Source of the DNA: Cronobacter muytjensii ATCC 51329
GTDB taxonomy: Bacteria; Pseudomonadota; Gammaproteobacteria; Enterobacterales; Enterobacteriaceae
Assembly: GCF_001277195.1 (NCBI RefSeq)
Contig: NZ_CP012268.1
Span: 1,488,001 to 1,552,000 of the forward strand
Direction: 5' to 3'
DNA: 64,000 nucleotides
This document shows positions 25,743 through 33,476 of this stretch, one piece after another. The notes beneath the pieces were generated by a model. The model did not search any database and was not told the DNA's origin. It worked only from the letters and a program-made list of their open reading frames with translations. The translations under genes were made by a program, and so were the position numbers. The first letter of the stretch is position 1. Each line of letters opens with the position of its first letter.

Positions 25743-26156
25743 AGCATTGGCCTAACATCAAGGCCCATCCCTCGCTCAAAGCGGAACTTTGGATAAGCTA
25801 ACGCGTCCCGTTTGCGCCAGAAGCGGAGGCGTTTAAACCCGGCGTTTTCATTCGGTTGCCTTTAATAGCCGGCAAATTTAGCGGCAAGAGCCTGTCGGCG
25901 GTTTGTGCAGGCCATCACCCACCGGAGAGGATATCGCCAGGATTGACAGTCAGGTCGACGTGTTGCTTTGCACTATCCTCAAGAACCGCCTCAGGCGCGA
26001 AAATATTGCCATGTGTTGATATAACCGCCAGCTTCACGATGCGCTCCTGTCTGAAAGCACTCGTTACCCCTGAAAACTCCTGACGGCGGATGCCCGGCAT
26101 TCAGACACAGCGCACGCCCTGTTTTCCGTTGGCCCGCGCCGTCTGATGTTCCCGCT
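25743..26156. other. 414-bp intergenic stretch with gene remnants
   Basis: Between the TetR stop and the ldcA stop. Its left part (25770-25830) repeats words seen near 24558-24607 (CGCTCAAAGC, GCCAGAAGCGG). The centre contains a short minus-strand frame listed separately. No convincing terminator for either neighbour was seen. It looks like a region of past insertion or decay at the right border of the accessory block. Confidence 0.5.
25915..26037 (-). CDS. Possible 40-residue protein or gene remnant
   Basis: Not recognised. GTG 26037 is preceded by AGGAG with seven bases between. The product begins with VKLAVISTHGNIFAPEAV and ends NPGDILSGG. A beta-strand-like start and no transmembrane segment. 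It may be the start of a decayed larger gene. Low confidence. Confidence 0.28.
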   Translation of the reverse strand: MKLAVISTHGNIFAPEAVLEDSAKQHVDLTVNPGDILSGG

Positions 26157-27092
26157 TTACAGCCCTGCGCAGGGGGGGATGGAAGACAACACCGGATGGC
26201 CGCTCAGGCGCAACTGCGCGCGTTCGCCGTCGTGGCGTAATTCGCCGTGCGCGCCGAGCGGCAGCGTGACGGTCTCCTGCTCGTGGCCGAACGCGAGCCC
26301 GGTCAGCACCGGTATATTGAGCCGTTCGCGCAGAAGGGCGGCGACGCTTTCCAGCGAGTAACCGTCGTCATAATCATTGCTCGCGGCGGCGGTAAAGCTG
26401 CCCAGAATCAGGGCCTTCTGGCGTGCCAGGATCCTGGCGGCGTGCAGTTGCAGCAGCATGCGCTCCACGCGGAACGGGTGTTCGTTGATGTCTTCCACCA
26501 CCAGAATGCCGCCGTCAATCTGCGGCATCCACGGCGTGCCGGTGATGGATGCCAGCATCGCCAGGTTACCGCCCCAGACGGTGCCTGCGACAGCGCAGGG
26601 CGCGCCGTCGCTGCGCCACGCGAGCGTAAATTCCGGTTCGGTCAGCGCCTGCCAGAAGTGACGCCAGGTAAAATCGTTCATCTCCGGCGCGCCGAAATTG
26701 CCCGCCAGCATCGGGCCGCTGAAGGTTATCGTGTTGCCGCGCGCCAGCAGGCGCATCTGCAGCGCCGTGAAATCGCTGTGGCCGCAAATCAGCAGCGGGT
26801 TTTCTTTCTGGCGGGCAATCAGCGGCGCCGGATCGAAGATGTCCAGCAGGCGCGTCATGCCGTAGCCGCCGCGCACCGGCATCACGATAACGTCATTTTC
26901 AGACAATGCGCTCAAGGCCTGTAAATCGCCCAGCCGCTCATCGTCGCGCCCGGCGAAACGCTGCATGCGGCGCGTGATAACCTGCTGATTATTAACCGTT
27001 AAACCGGCTTCTTCGAGACGGCGGACGCCGCGCCAGGCGGCATCCTGATTAAGGCAATAACCGGACGGGGCGATGAGATGAATACGGGCCAT
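26157..27092 (-). CDS. ldcA: LdcA, muramoyltetrapeptide L,D-carboxypeptidase
   Basis: Cytoplasmic S66-family serine peptidase that removes the terminal D-alanine from murein tetrapeptides during recycling. 311 residues (E. coli 304). The nucleophilic Ser is in LLICGHSDFTAL (about residue 110); the Glu and His of the triad lie in the C-terminal half, in VVEDINEHPFRVERML and LAFGHEQETVTLPLGAHGEL. Divergent from emtA, as in E. coli. The protein is a few residues longer at the C-terminus than E. coli's. Confidence 0.96.
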   Translation of the reverse strand: MARIHLIAPSGYCLNQDAAWRGVRRLEEAGLTVNNQQVITRRMQRFAGRDDERLGDLQALSALSENDVIVMPVRGGYGMTRLLDIFDPAPLIARQKENPLLICGHSDFTALQMRLLARGNTITFSGPMLAGNFGAPEMNDFTWRHFWQALTEPEFTLAWRSDGAPCAVAGTVWGGNLAMLASITGTPWMPQIDGGILVVEDINEHPFRVERMLLQLHAARILARQKALILGSFTAAASNDYDDGYSLESVAALLRERLNIPVLTGLAFGHEQETVTLPLGAHGELRHDGERAQLRLSGHPVLSSIPPCAGL

Positions 27093-27221
27093 AACAAATC
27101 CTTGCTGACATACCAGGCGAAACCGCTATCATGCCGCTAACCTTAGCGGTTGTCACCCGGACGCCCGCGCTGCGGTTCGGGACGACGCATTGTTTTGCAC
27201 TGATATGGAAAGGAAAGTTGC

Positions 27222-27833
27222 GTGAAATTGAGATGGTTGATGTGGTTAGTGGTGTTTCTCGCCGGGTGTTCTTCCACGCCGGATTATAAAAACCCGCCCT
27301 GGAACCCTGAGGTGCCGGTAAAACGCGCGATGCAGTGGATGCCAATCACCGTGAAAGCTGGCGAGGCCTGGGGCGTCAGCCCGCGTCTGGTGACGGCGAT
27401 TATCGCCGTGGAATCGGGCGGCAACCCGACGCTTGTGAGCAAATCCAACGCCGTCGGGCTGATGCAGATCAAAGCCTCCACCGCCGGGCGCGAAGTCTAC
27501 CGCTATATGGGCTGGAGCGGTCAGCCGTCGTCCAGCGAGCTGAAAAACCCGGAGCGCAATATTTCGCTTGGCACCGCGTATTTGAGCATTCTGGAGCACG
27601 GCGTGCTGAAGGGCATTGAAGAGCCGCAAACCATGCAGTACGCGCTGGTGGTCTCTTATGTGAATGGCGCGGGCGCACTGCTACGTACGTTCTCGTCGGA
27701 TCGCAAAACCGCTATCGAGAAGATTAACGACCTGAGCCCGGATGAGTTTGTCGACCATGTCGCGAAAAACCATCCGGCGCCGCAGGCCCCGCGTTATATC
27801 TGGAAAGTGCAGCAGGCGATGAACGCCATGTGA
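27222..27833 (+). CDS. emtA: EmtA (MltE), membrane-bound endolytic murein transglycosylase
   Basis: Outer-membrane lipoprotein that cleaves murein glycan strands endolytically. 203 residues, as in E. coli. Lipobox LAGC with lipidated Cys16. The catalytic Glu64 is in IIAVESGGNP (residues 61-70), followed by the transglycosylase SLT motif SKSNAVGLMQIK and the NERNIS-type block KNPERNISLGTAYL. Its neighbour LdcA acts on the released peptides, so the two share the murein turnover pathway. Confidence 0.97.
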   Translation: MKLRWLMWLVVFLAGCSSTPDYKNPPWNPEVPVKRAMQWMPITVKAGEAWGVSPRLVTAIIAVESGGNPTLVSKSNAVGLMQIKASTAGREVYRYMGWSGQPSSSELKNPERNISLGTAYLSILEHGVLKGIEEPQTMQYALVVSYVNGAGALLRTFSSDRKTAIEKINDLSPDEFVDHVAKNHPAPQAPRYIWKVQQAMNAM

Positions 27834-28565
27834 TTAGCGCACCCGGCTGGCTTTTTCCCGGGCGATACGCTCCAGCGCGAAGATAATGCGCTGGAGCTCG
27901 CGCTCCGTCGCCGGGCTGACGTTTAAGAAGCGAAAGCTCAGGCGCGGCGTGGCGATGGTTTCGTTTTTACTGTCCACCACTTTGCGCTCGCTGATAGTCA
28001 GCAGCTGCGCGTCGAAGCGAAATTTTCCCCACTCCAGCAGATCGATTTCCAGCGGCGAGAATTGCATGCCGGCTTCCAGCCCTTCCGGCATCGTGCCTTC
28101 CAGCAGCGTTCCCATACCACCGAGCGACAGATCCTGTAAGCGCCCGCGAAACAGTTTGCCGTCCGGCATCCGCGCCAGACAGTAAAACTGCGGCTGTACC
28201 GGCGCGCTGATGCGAAAATGCTCGCGGCGCTGCACAAACCATATCGCTTCTGGCAGCGGGGCGACAAAGGCAGGCAGATTCTGATACTCCCCGGCGTTCA
28301 GCGCAGGCAGATTAAACTCCACCTTGGCGCCCTGGGCTTCGGCGCTGAACTGGATATGCGTCGCTTTTTGCACCGCCTGGTTTTCGCTGGTCTGGCTGCC
28401 GAAATCCAGCACCAGCTGGTCCGGCGACGCATCGAGAATGCGGCTGATAAATTGCCAGCTACCCCATGAAAGGCGGATCGGCGCCTGGCTTTTTTGCAAG
28501 TCGCGCAAAATCCCCAGTACGGCCAGCGGGTTTTGCTTCAGAAACTGCTCACTGTAATTGCTCAC
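27834..28565 (-). CDS. ycgR: YcgR, c-di-GMP-responsive flagellar brake protein
   Basis: 243 residues: N-terminal YcgR domain (about 1-110) and C-terminal PilZ domain. The c-di-GMP-binding motif RREHFR (residues 113-118) and DLSLGGMG (145-152) are intact. With c-di-GMP bound it slows the flagellar motor and biases rotation. Stop codon directly abuts the emtA stop on the other strand. The 216-bp gap to ymgE carries possible regulatory sites. Confidence 0.97.
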   Translation of the reverse strand: MSNYSEQFLKQNPLAVLGILRDLQKSQAPIRLSWGSWQFISRILDASPDQLVLDFGSQTSENQAVQKATHIQFSAEAQGAKVEFNLPALNAGEYQNLPAFVAPLPEAIWFVQRREHFRISAPVQPQFYCLARMPDGKLFRGRLQDLSLGGMGTLLEGTMPEGLEAGMQFSPLEIDLLEWGKFRFDAQLLTISERKVVDSKNETIATPRLSFRFLNVSPATERELQRIIFALERIAREKASRVR

Positions 28566-28631
28566 GTCGCGTGATTCCTTTAAATACTGACAGAGAGATG
28601 TGGATGGTTATCGGCCCGCGCGCCTGAAACT

Positions 28632-28676
28632 TAAGATTTATCCTAAAATATTTTTATTTCAGTATGAGGATAATCC
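28632..28676 (+). promoter_or_regulatory. Possible RcsB-type boxes upstream of ymgE
   Basis: TAAGATTTATCCTA (28632-28645) resembles the RcsAB box, and GGATAATCC (28668-28676) is a small dyad of the same flavour. A sigma-S-like -10 (CTATACTT, with TATACT at 28708-28713) follows. The sites could act on ymgE or on divergent ycgR. Pattern match only. Confidence 0.4.
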
Positions 28677-28781
28677 GAGCTTACCGGAAGAATCTTTATT
28701 TATTACCTATACTTGAATCACTTCGGTTTACCGCGGCTTGCGGCAAGCCATTCTGAGAACTTAACCAAGAGGGTGGAGACT

Positions 28782-29036
28782 ATGGGTATTTTGTCCTGGA
28801 TAGTGTTTGGGCTTATTGCAGGCATCATCGCCAAACTGATTATGCCAGGCCGCGACGGCGGCGGATTTATTCTGACCTGCGTGCTGGGGATTGTCGGCGC
28901 CGTGGTCGGCGGCTGGCTGGCGACCTTCTTTGGTATCGGCGGCAGCGTGACGGGCTTTAATCTGCCAAGCTTCCTGGTGGCGGTTGTCGGCGCGATTGTG
29001 GTGCTGCTGGTGTTCCGCATGGTGCGCAGGGATTAA
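28782..29036 (+). CDS. ymgE: YmgE, GlsB/transglycosylase-associated small membrane protein
   Basis: 84 residues with three hydrophobic segments (about 1-22, 28-50, 58-80) and many glycines, of the transglycosylase-associated (YeaQ/YmgE) family; no enzyme activity is known. ATG 28782 is preceded by GGGTGGAG; the upstream in-frame start at 28713 lies on the promoter. Such genes are usually part of the general stress response, consistent with the sigma-S-like -10 upstream. Confidence 0.94.
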   Translation: MGILSWIVFGLIAGIIAKLIMPGRDGGGFILTCVLGIVGAVVGGWLATFFGIGGSVTGFNLPSFLVAVVGAIVVLLVFRMVRRD

Positions 29037-29058
29037 CCCCACGGCATCCACGCGTTTA

Positions 29059-29088
29059 TAAAAAACGGCCCCGCGGGGCCGTTTTTTT
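29059..29088. terminator. Bidirectional terminator between ymgE and the siderophore receptor gene
   Basis: Self-complementary AAAAACGGCCCCG/CGGGGCCGTTTTT ending in seven Ts; the two genes converge on it. Confidence 0.92.
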
Positions 29089-29091
29089 ATG

Positions 29092-31206
29092 TCAGAAATC
29101 GTAGCCGACCGTTGCGGTCACGCTGCGCTCCGCCCCCCAGTAGCAGTTGGTGGTATAGCAGCCGGAAATATAGTCGCGATCGGTCAGGTTATTCGCCGTC
29201 ACCTGAACAAACGCCCCTTTGAGCGCGCTGTTCCAGGCGCCGAGATCGGCCTTGACCATCGCATCCATCAGCGTCACGGAAGAGACGCGACGCGTGTTCT
29301 GGTCATCCGCCCACTGCTTGCCGATATAGCGCACGCCCGCGCCCGCGCTAATGCCGTAATCGAACTGATAGTGCGCCCAGAGCGAGGCTATCTGATCCGG
29401 CGTCAGCAGCGGCGTGTTGCCATTTTTACCCCCGAGAGAGTCTTCAAAACGCACACGGTTCCAGCTGTAGCCTGCAATGGTGCTCAAACGCGGCGTAAGC
29501 TGGTTACGCGCTTCAATTTCCACGCCTTGCGACTTCACGTTACCGACGGCCTGATAGCTCGACGTCGCGATATTTTCATCGCGCTGGGAGACATCTTTCT
29601 GTTTCAGATCGTACATAGCGATGGTGTACATATCCGACGTGCCTGGCGGCTGGTACTTCAGGCCGCCTTCATACTGTTCAGAAGTGCTGGGCTTAAGAAA
29701 ATCACCGCTGGCATCGAACAGGATGGATGGGGTGATCGCCTGGCTGTAGCTGATATAGGGCGATAACCCGTTTTCGAAGGCATAGAGCAGCGAGGCGCGC
29801 CCGCCAACATGGTCATCAGAGCGACGGATCGTGGTGCCTGCGGTATCACTTACCTGTCGGGATACGATGCGGTCATAGCGGCCAGAAAGCGTGGCGTGCC
29901 AGCGATTCCACTCCAGCTCATCCTGCAGATAGACGCCGGTCTGATAGTAACGACGATTAAAGTCATTCGTGGAAGTGACCACATGCCCGGTTTGCGCCGT
30001 ATCGCCGGTGAACGGGTTGTACGGCGCGGCGGTGCCGTACGCGCCCTGGATATCATTGCGGAACCGATGATATTCCGCGCCCAGCACGACGGTGTGGTTC
30101 ACCTCGCCCGTCGCGAAATCCGCCTGCAGGCGGTTATCGGTTGACCACGCGTTAAGCGACTCCTCATAGCCGACATAGCCGCGCGCCAGCTGGTTATTGC
30201 TAAGCCACCCTGTCTGGTAAACCTGATCCAGCGAGGCGTTGCTGTGGGTATAGCTGCCGCTGGAGTGTACCGACCACGTCTCGTTAAAGCGGTGATCAAA
30301 CTCCACGCTGTAAATCTGCTGGCGGCGGCGATAGCCATCGCCGGCGTCGCCTTCGTTATAGGTGTGGCTGACTTTGCGGCCATTGTGTGAATAAAGCGAT
30401 CCCTCGGCAGGCGAAGAGCCGTGATAGCCGCCTGACGGATCTTTTTGCAGATACGCGCTTAACAGCAGGCTGGTATCGCTGTCCGGTTGCCAGAGCAGGG
30501 AGGGCGAAATCGCGTAACGCTCTTCCCGGGTATTGTCGTACTGGGTATCTGTGTTGCGGGTAATGCCGGTCAGGCGGTATGCCCACTGATCGTTAATGGC
30601 GTCTGTGTAATCAAACGCGGCGCTTTTGGTATTTTGCGTGCCGGCGGACAGGCGGAAATGCCCCTCGGAATCGAACTGCGGACGTTTAGCCGTGAGATTC
30701 ACCAGCCCGCCCGGAATGGTTTGTCCGTAAAGCGCGGATGACGGGCCTTTAATCACATCCACGCGTTCAATAAACCACGGATCGATTTGCAAAATGTTAT
30801 GGCTGCCGCCGTCGCTCATCAGGCGCATGCCGTTGAGGAAAATATTATCGACATCGCCGCCGTGAAAACCGCGCAGCGCCAGCGCGTCAAAGCGCGTCGC
30901 GCCGCCGCCCACATTTGAGAAAACGCCCGGCGTGTAATTGAGCGCCTCTGTAAACGTGCTGGCCCCCTGATCTTCCATCTGCTGACGCGTCACTACAGAT
31001 ACCGACTGCGCGGTCGTGATGAGCGGCTGGTCGGTTTTGGTCGCGCCGGTGCTGCTTTTTACCGTATAGCCTTCAGTGGGGGAGGTAGCAGTTTGCGCAG
31101 GGGCGGCGCTGACGGTGATGGTCTCTTCAGCAAGCGTTGCGTGCGGCGCGGCCAGCGCCAGCGCACAGAGCGCTGCGGAGCGTTTCAGGGTTAAAGCCAT
31201 TTTCAT
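29092..31206 (-). CDS. foxA: TonB-dependent ferrioxamine/ferrichrome-type siderophore receptor
   Basis: 704 residues with a cleavable signal peptide (about 1-26, ending HATLAEE), a TonB box-like EETITVSA, a plug domain (about 55-160, with TPGVFSNVGGG and ALRGFHGG) and a 22-strand barrel. The C-terminus NCYWGAERSVTATVGYDF ends in Phe, as outer-membrane proteins do, and places it in the FoxA/FhuA group for hydroxamate siderophores. FoxA is my best guess; ligand specificity cannot be read from the sequence. A Fur-box-like site lies 64 bp upstream. In E. coli K-12 no such gene is found between ymgE and treA. Confidence 0.8.
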   Translation of the reverse strand: MKMALTLKRSAALCALALAAPHATLAEETITVSAAPAQTATSPTEGYTVKSSTGATKTDQPLITTAQSVSVVTRQQMEDQGASTFTEALNYTPGVFSNVGGGATRFDALALRGFHGGDVDNIFLNGMRLMSDGGSHNILQIDPWFIERVDVIKGPSSALYGQTIPGGLVNLTAKRPQFDSEGHFRLSAGTQNTKSAAFDYTDAINDQWAYRLTGITRNTDTQYDNTREERYAISPSLLWQPDSDTSLLLSAYLQKDPSGGYHGSSPAEGSLYSHNGRKVSHTYNEGDAGDGYRRRQQIYSVEFDHRFNETWSVHSSGSYTHSNASLDQVYQTGWLSNNQLARGYVGYEESLNAWSTDNRLQADFATGEVNHTVVLGAEYHRFRNDIQGAYGTAAPYNPFTGDTAQTGHVVTSTNDFNRRYYQTGVYLQDELEWNRWHATLSGRYDRIVSRQVSDTAGTTIRRSDDHVGGRASLLYAFENGLSPYISYSQAITPSILFDASGDFLKPSTSEQYEGGLKYQPPGTSDMYTIAMYDLKQKDVSQRDENIATSSYQAVGNVKSQGVEIEARNQLTPRLSTIAGYSWNRVRFEDSLGGKNGNTPLLTPDQIASLWAHYQFDYGISAGAGVRYIGKQWADDQNTRRVSSVTLMDAMVKADLGAWNSALKGAFVQVTANNLTDRDYISGCYTTNCYWGAERSVTATVGYDF

Positions 31207-31269
31207 TGTTGTCTTCTCAGGTTTGCCCGCTGCTGGTGTAACAGGGACGTAACGATATGTAATAAAGAA

Positions 31270-31284
31270 TGCGAATTATTATCG
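31270..31284 (-). promoter_or_regulatory. Fur box upstream of the siderophore receptor gene
   Basis: TGCGAATTATTATCG matches the 7-1-7 Fur pattern TGATAAT-N-ATTATCA at 11 of 14 positions. It lies 64 bp before the receptor start, so repression by Fur-Fe(II) is likely. Confidence 0.65.
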
Positions 31285-31365
31285 TTAAGGGCGGGGGATT
31301 TCAACTGACAAAATTGGCGGGGAAAATATATCTGGTGAAAAAGAGCGCGAAGCGCGTCAGAAAGC

Positions 31366-31394
31366 GAAAAAAACTGCCCCCGAACGAGGGCAGT
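31366..31394 (-). terminator. Terminator after treA
   Basis: Minus-strand stem ACTGCCC/GGGGCAGT (7 nt between), followed by seven Ts; starts 17 bp after the treA stop. Confidence 0.82.
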
Positions 31395-31411
31395 GGGAGG
31401 TCACGCCGGTA

Positions 31412-33346
31412 TTACTGTGCCGGAGCCGGAGCGCTGCTGGTCGGCGCGGCAGGCGCGTTAGCTTCGGCAGGTGCCGCAGATTCCGCTTTCGCCGGCGCGG
31501 CGGTTTCCGCTTCGGCAGGCGTGTTCTGCGCGGCGGGTTTGCTCAGCATTTTGCCGTCCTGCTGCGGTGCCGCAGATTCCGCTTTCGCCGGTGCGGCGGT
31601 TTCCGCTTCGGCAGGCGTGTTCTGCGCGGCGGGTTTGCTCAGCATTTTGTTGTCCTGCTGCGGTGCGCTAGCGCTGCCAGGACGCGTCTGCGGCACGTCA
31701 TTACACGGTTTTTCCGTGCCGCACAGCAGGTCGAGCATTTTTAGCGTCACGCCGTTCGTCCAGCCGAAACCGTCCTGCAACGGGTATTCACCGCCGCCGC
31801 CGCCGGTGCCGGTAGAGGAGACATCATATTTCTCCACCAGTTTCTGCTCGCGGTTATAGGTGTGCTGCACGTTAGTCAGGAAACGCCAGGTGACGTCCAT
31901 CGCCAGATCTTTCTGACCATAATTCATCAGCCCCTCAGTGGCGACCCACTGCAACGGCGCCCAGCCGTTTGGCGCATCCCATTGCTGGCCGGAGTTAACG
32001 GTGGTGGTCAGAATACCGCCCGGTTTCAGTAGTTGCGCGCGGGTGGCGGCCGCCACTTTCTCGGCGCGATCCTGCGCCGCCGCTTTCACATACAGCGGGT
32101 ACAGCGCGGCGGCGGTCAGCTGATCGCGCACCTTATTAGTTTTCAGATCGTAATCGGCATACCAGCCATGCTTCGCGTTCCACAGGTGGGTTTCCATCGC
32201 CTGCTGACGCTGGCTTGCGAGCGATTCATAGCGGGTAGCGCCCGCGGCGTCGCCCGACGCTTTGCTGGCGCGCGCCAGGGTTTTTTCCAGCTGGAACAGC
32301 AGGGCGTTGAGATCCACCGGCAGGATCGTGGTGGTGCGAATCGAGCCGAGCTGCTGGGGGTTATCCATCCAGCGCGAGCTGAAATCCCAGCCGGAGGCGG
32401 CACCTGCGCGCAGATCGCGATAGATTTCCGTCGCCGGACGATCCGGGTTGTTTTTAGCGGTGGTCACGTCGTCAAGCCAGGATTCGGTACGCGGCGCGTC
32501 GCGATCGTCCCAGTAGCGGTTCAGCAGCGCGCCGTCTTTCAGCTTCACCACGCGCTCATGGGCGTCGCCCGGGGCGAGATTTTCGCTGCCTTCCATCCAG
32601 TAGGCATACTCTTTTTGCAACTGCGGCAGATATTTTTTCAGCGTCTCGTCGCCGCCTTCATGGGTCGCCAGCAGTTCCACCATAAAGGAGAAGAACGGCG
32701 GCTGGGAACGGCTTAAATAGTAGCTGCGGTTGCCATTCGGGATATGGCCCCAGGCGTCAATCTCATGGGCGAAGTTATCGACCATATCCTGCACTTTATC
32801 CCAGCGATCGCTCTCGGCGAGGCCCAGCATAGTGAAGTAGGTGTCCCAGTAATAGACTTCGCGAAAACGTCCCCCCGGCACCACGTAAGGCTTCGGCAGC
32901 GGCAGCAGGGAATCCCATTTGCTGGCGGAATCGGTGGAGCGCGTCAGCACCGGCCACAGGCCGTCGATATGCTCGCGCAGGCTTTGGCCTGCGGGCGGCA
33001 CATAGGCTTCACCTTTCTGCGGCAGGGTAAAGTTCAGCTCGACGAAGTGGCGTAAATCGAAGCCCGACTGGTTACGCTGCATGCGGTAGTCGGCCAGGAT
33101 CATCAATGGGTCGCTTTTGGGCACCGCATCGGCGAAGGTTTTCTGATCGGGAAACAGCTTCGCGCTCTGCACATCGGTAAACAGCGGACCGAGCAGCTGA
33201 TCCGGCGACTGCGGCGCGGCGCGTTCCGCGGGCGCGTCCTGCGCGCTGGCAGGCAGCGTGGAGAAGGCCAGCAGCGCGCCGCTGAGGGCGACCTGAATGG
33301 CGAAAAACAGCGTCCGGGGACGGCGCGTAACGGCTTGTGTCATCAA
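31412..33346 (-). CDS. treA: TreA, periplasmic trehalase with a repeated C-terminal tail
   Basis: Hydrolyses trehalose to two glucoses in the periplasm (GH37), allowing use of trehalose at high osmolarity. Signal peptide about residues 1-35 (hydrophobic FAIQVALSGALLAFSTL, cleavage near SAQDA). GH37 signatures are present: PGGRFREVYYWDTYFTMLGL (about 158-177) and QWDAPNGWAPLQW (about 456-468); the catalytic Asp is in GWDFSSRW. At 644 residues it is ~80 longer than E. coli TreA: after PCNDVPQTRP comes an Ala/Pro/Glu-rich tail with a 32-residue unit (APQQDxKMLSKPAAQNTPAE...) in two copies. The first two codons are both ATG; either may start. Confidence 0.95.
   Translation of the reverse strand: MMTQAVTRRPRTLFFAIQVALSGALLAFSTLPASAQDAPAERAAPQSPDQLLGPLFTDVQSAKLFPDQKTFADAVPKSDPLMILADYRMQRNQSGFDLRHFVELNFTLPQKGEAYVPPAGQSLREHIDGLWPVLTRSTDSASKWDSLLPLPKPYVVPGGRFREVYYWDTYFTMLGLAESDRWDKVQDMVDNFAHEIDAWGHIPNGNRSYYLSRSQPPFFSFMVELLATHEGGDETLKKYLPQLQKEYAYWMEGSENLAPGDAHERVVKLKDGALLNRYWDDRDAPRTESWLDDVTTAKNNPDRPATEIYRDLRAGAASGWDFSSRWMDNPQQLGSIRTTTILPVDLNALLFQLEKTLARASKASGDAAGATRYESLASQRQQAMETHLWNAKHGWYADYDLKTNKVRDQLTAAALYPLYVKAAAQDRAEKVAAATRAQLLKPGGILTTTVNSGQQWDAPNGWAPLQWVATEGLMNYGQKDLAMDVTWRFLTNVQHTYNREQKLVEKYDVSSTGTGGGGGEYPLQDGFGWTNGVTLKMLDLLCGTEKPCNDVPQTRPGSASAPQQDNKMLSKPAAQNTPAEAETAAPAKAESAAPQQDGKMLSKPAAQNTPAEAETAAPAKAESAAPAEANAPAAPTSSAPAPAQ
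31471..31662 (-). repeat. Two 96-bp tandem repeats inside treA
   Basis: Copies at 31471-31566 and 31567-31662, in frame (32 codons each), differing at only a few bases (for example an Asn/Gly codon change in QQDNKM/QQDGKM). They encode the unusual trehalase tail. Near identity implies recent duplication, so copy number may vary between strains. Confidence 0.9.
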
Positions 33347-33476
33347 TTAATTCTCCTTAACGGGGCGCAGCGCACACCACTGCGAATCAACCATATGAAA
33401 ACCTTAGACGAATATTCCCGTTACGAGGGCGCGTAAAGGGGAAATTTCTGTTTTTCGCCCCCGGTTCAGCCCCGGT

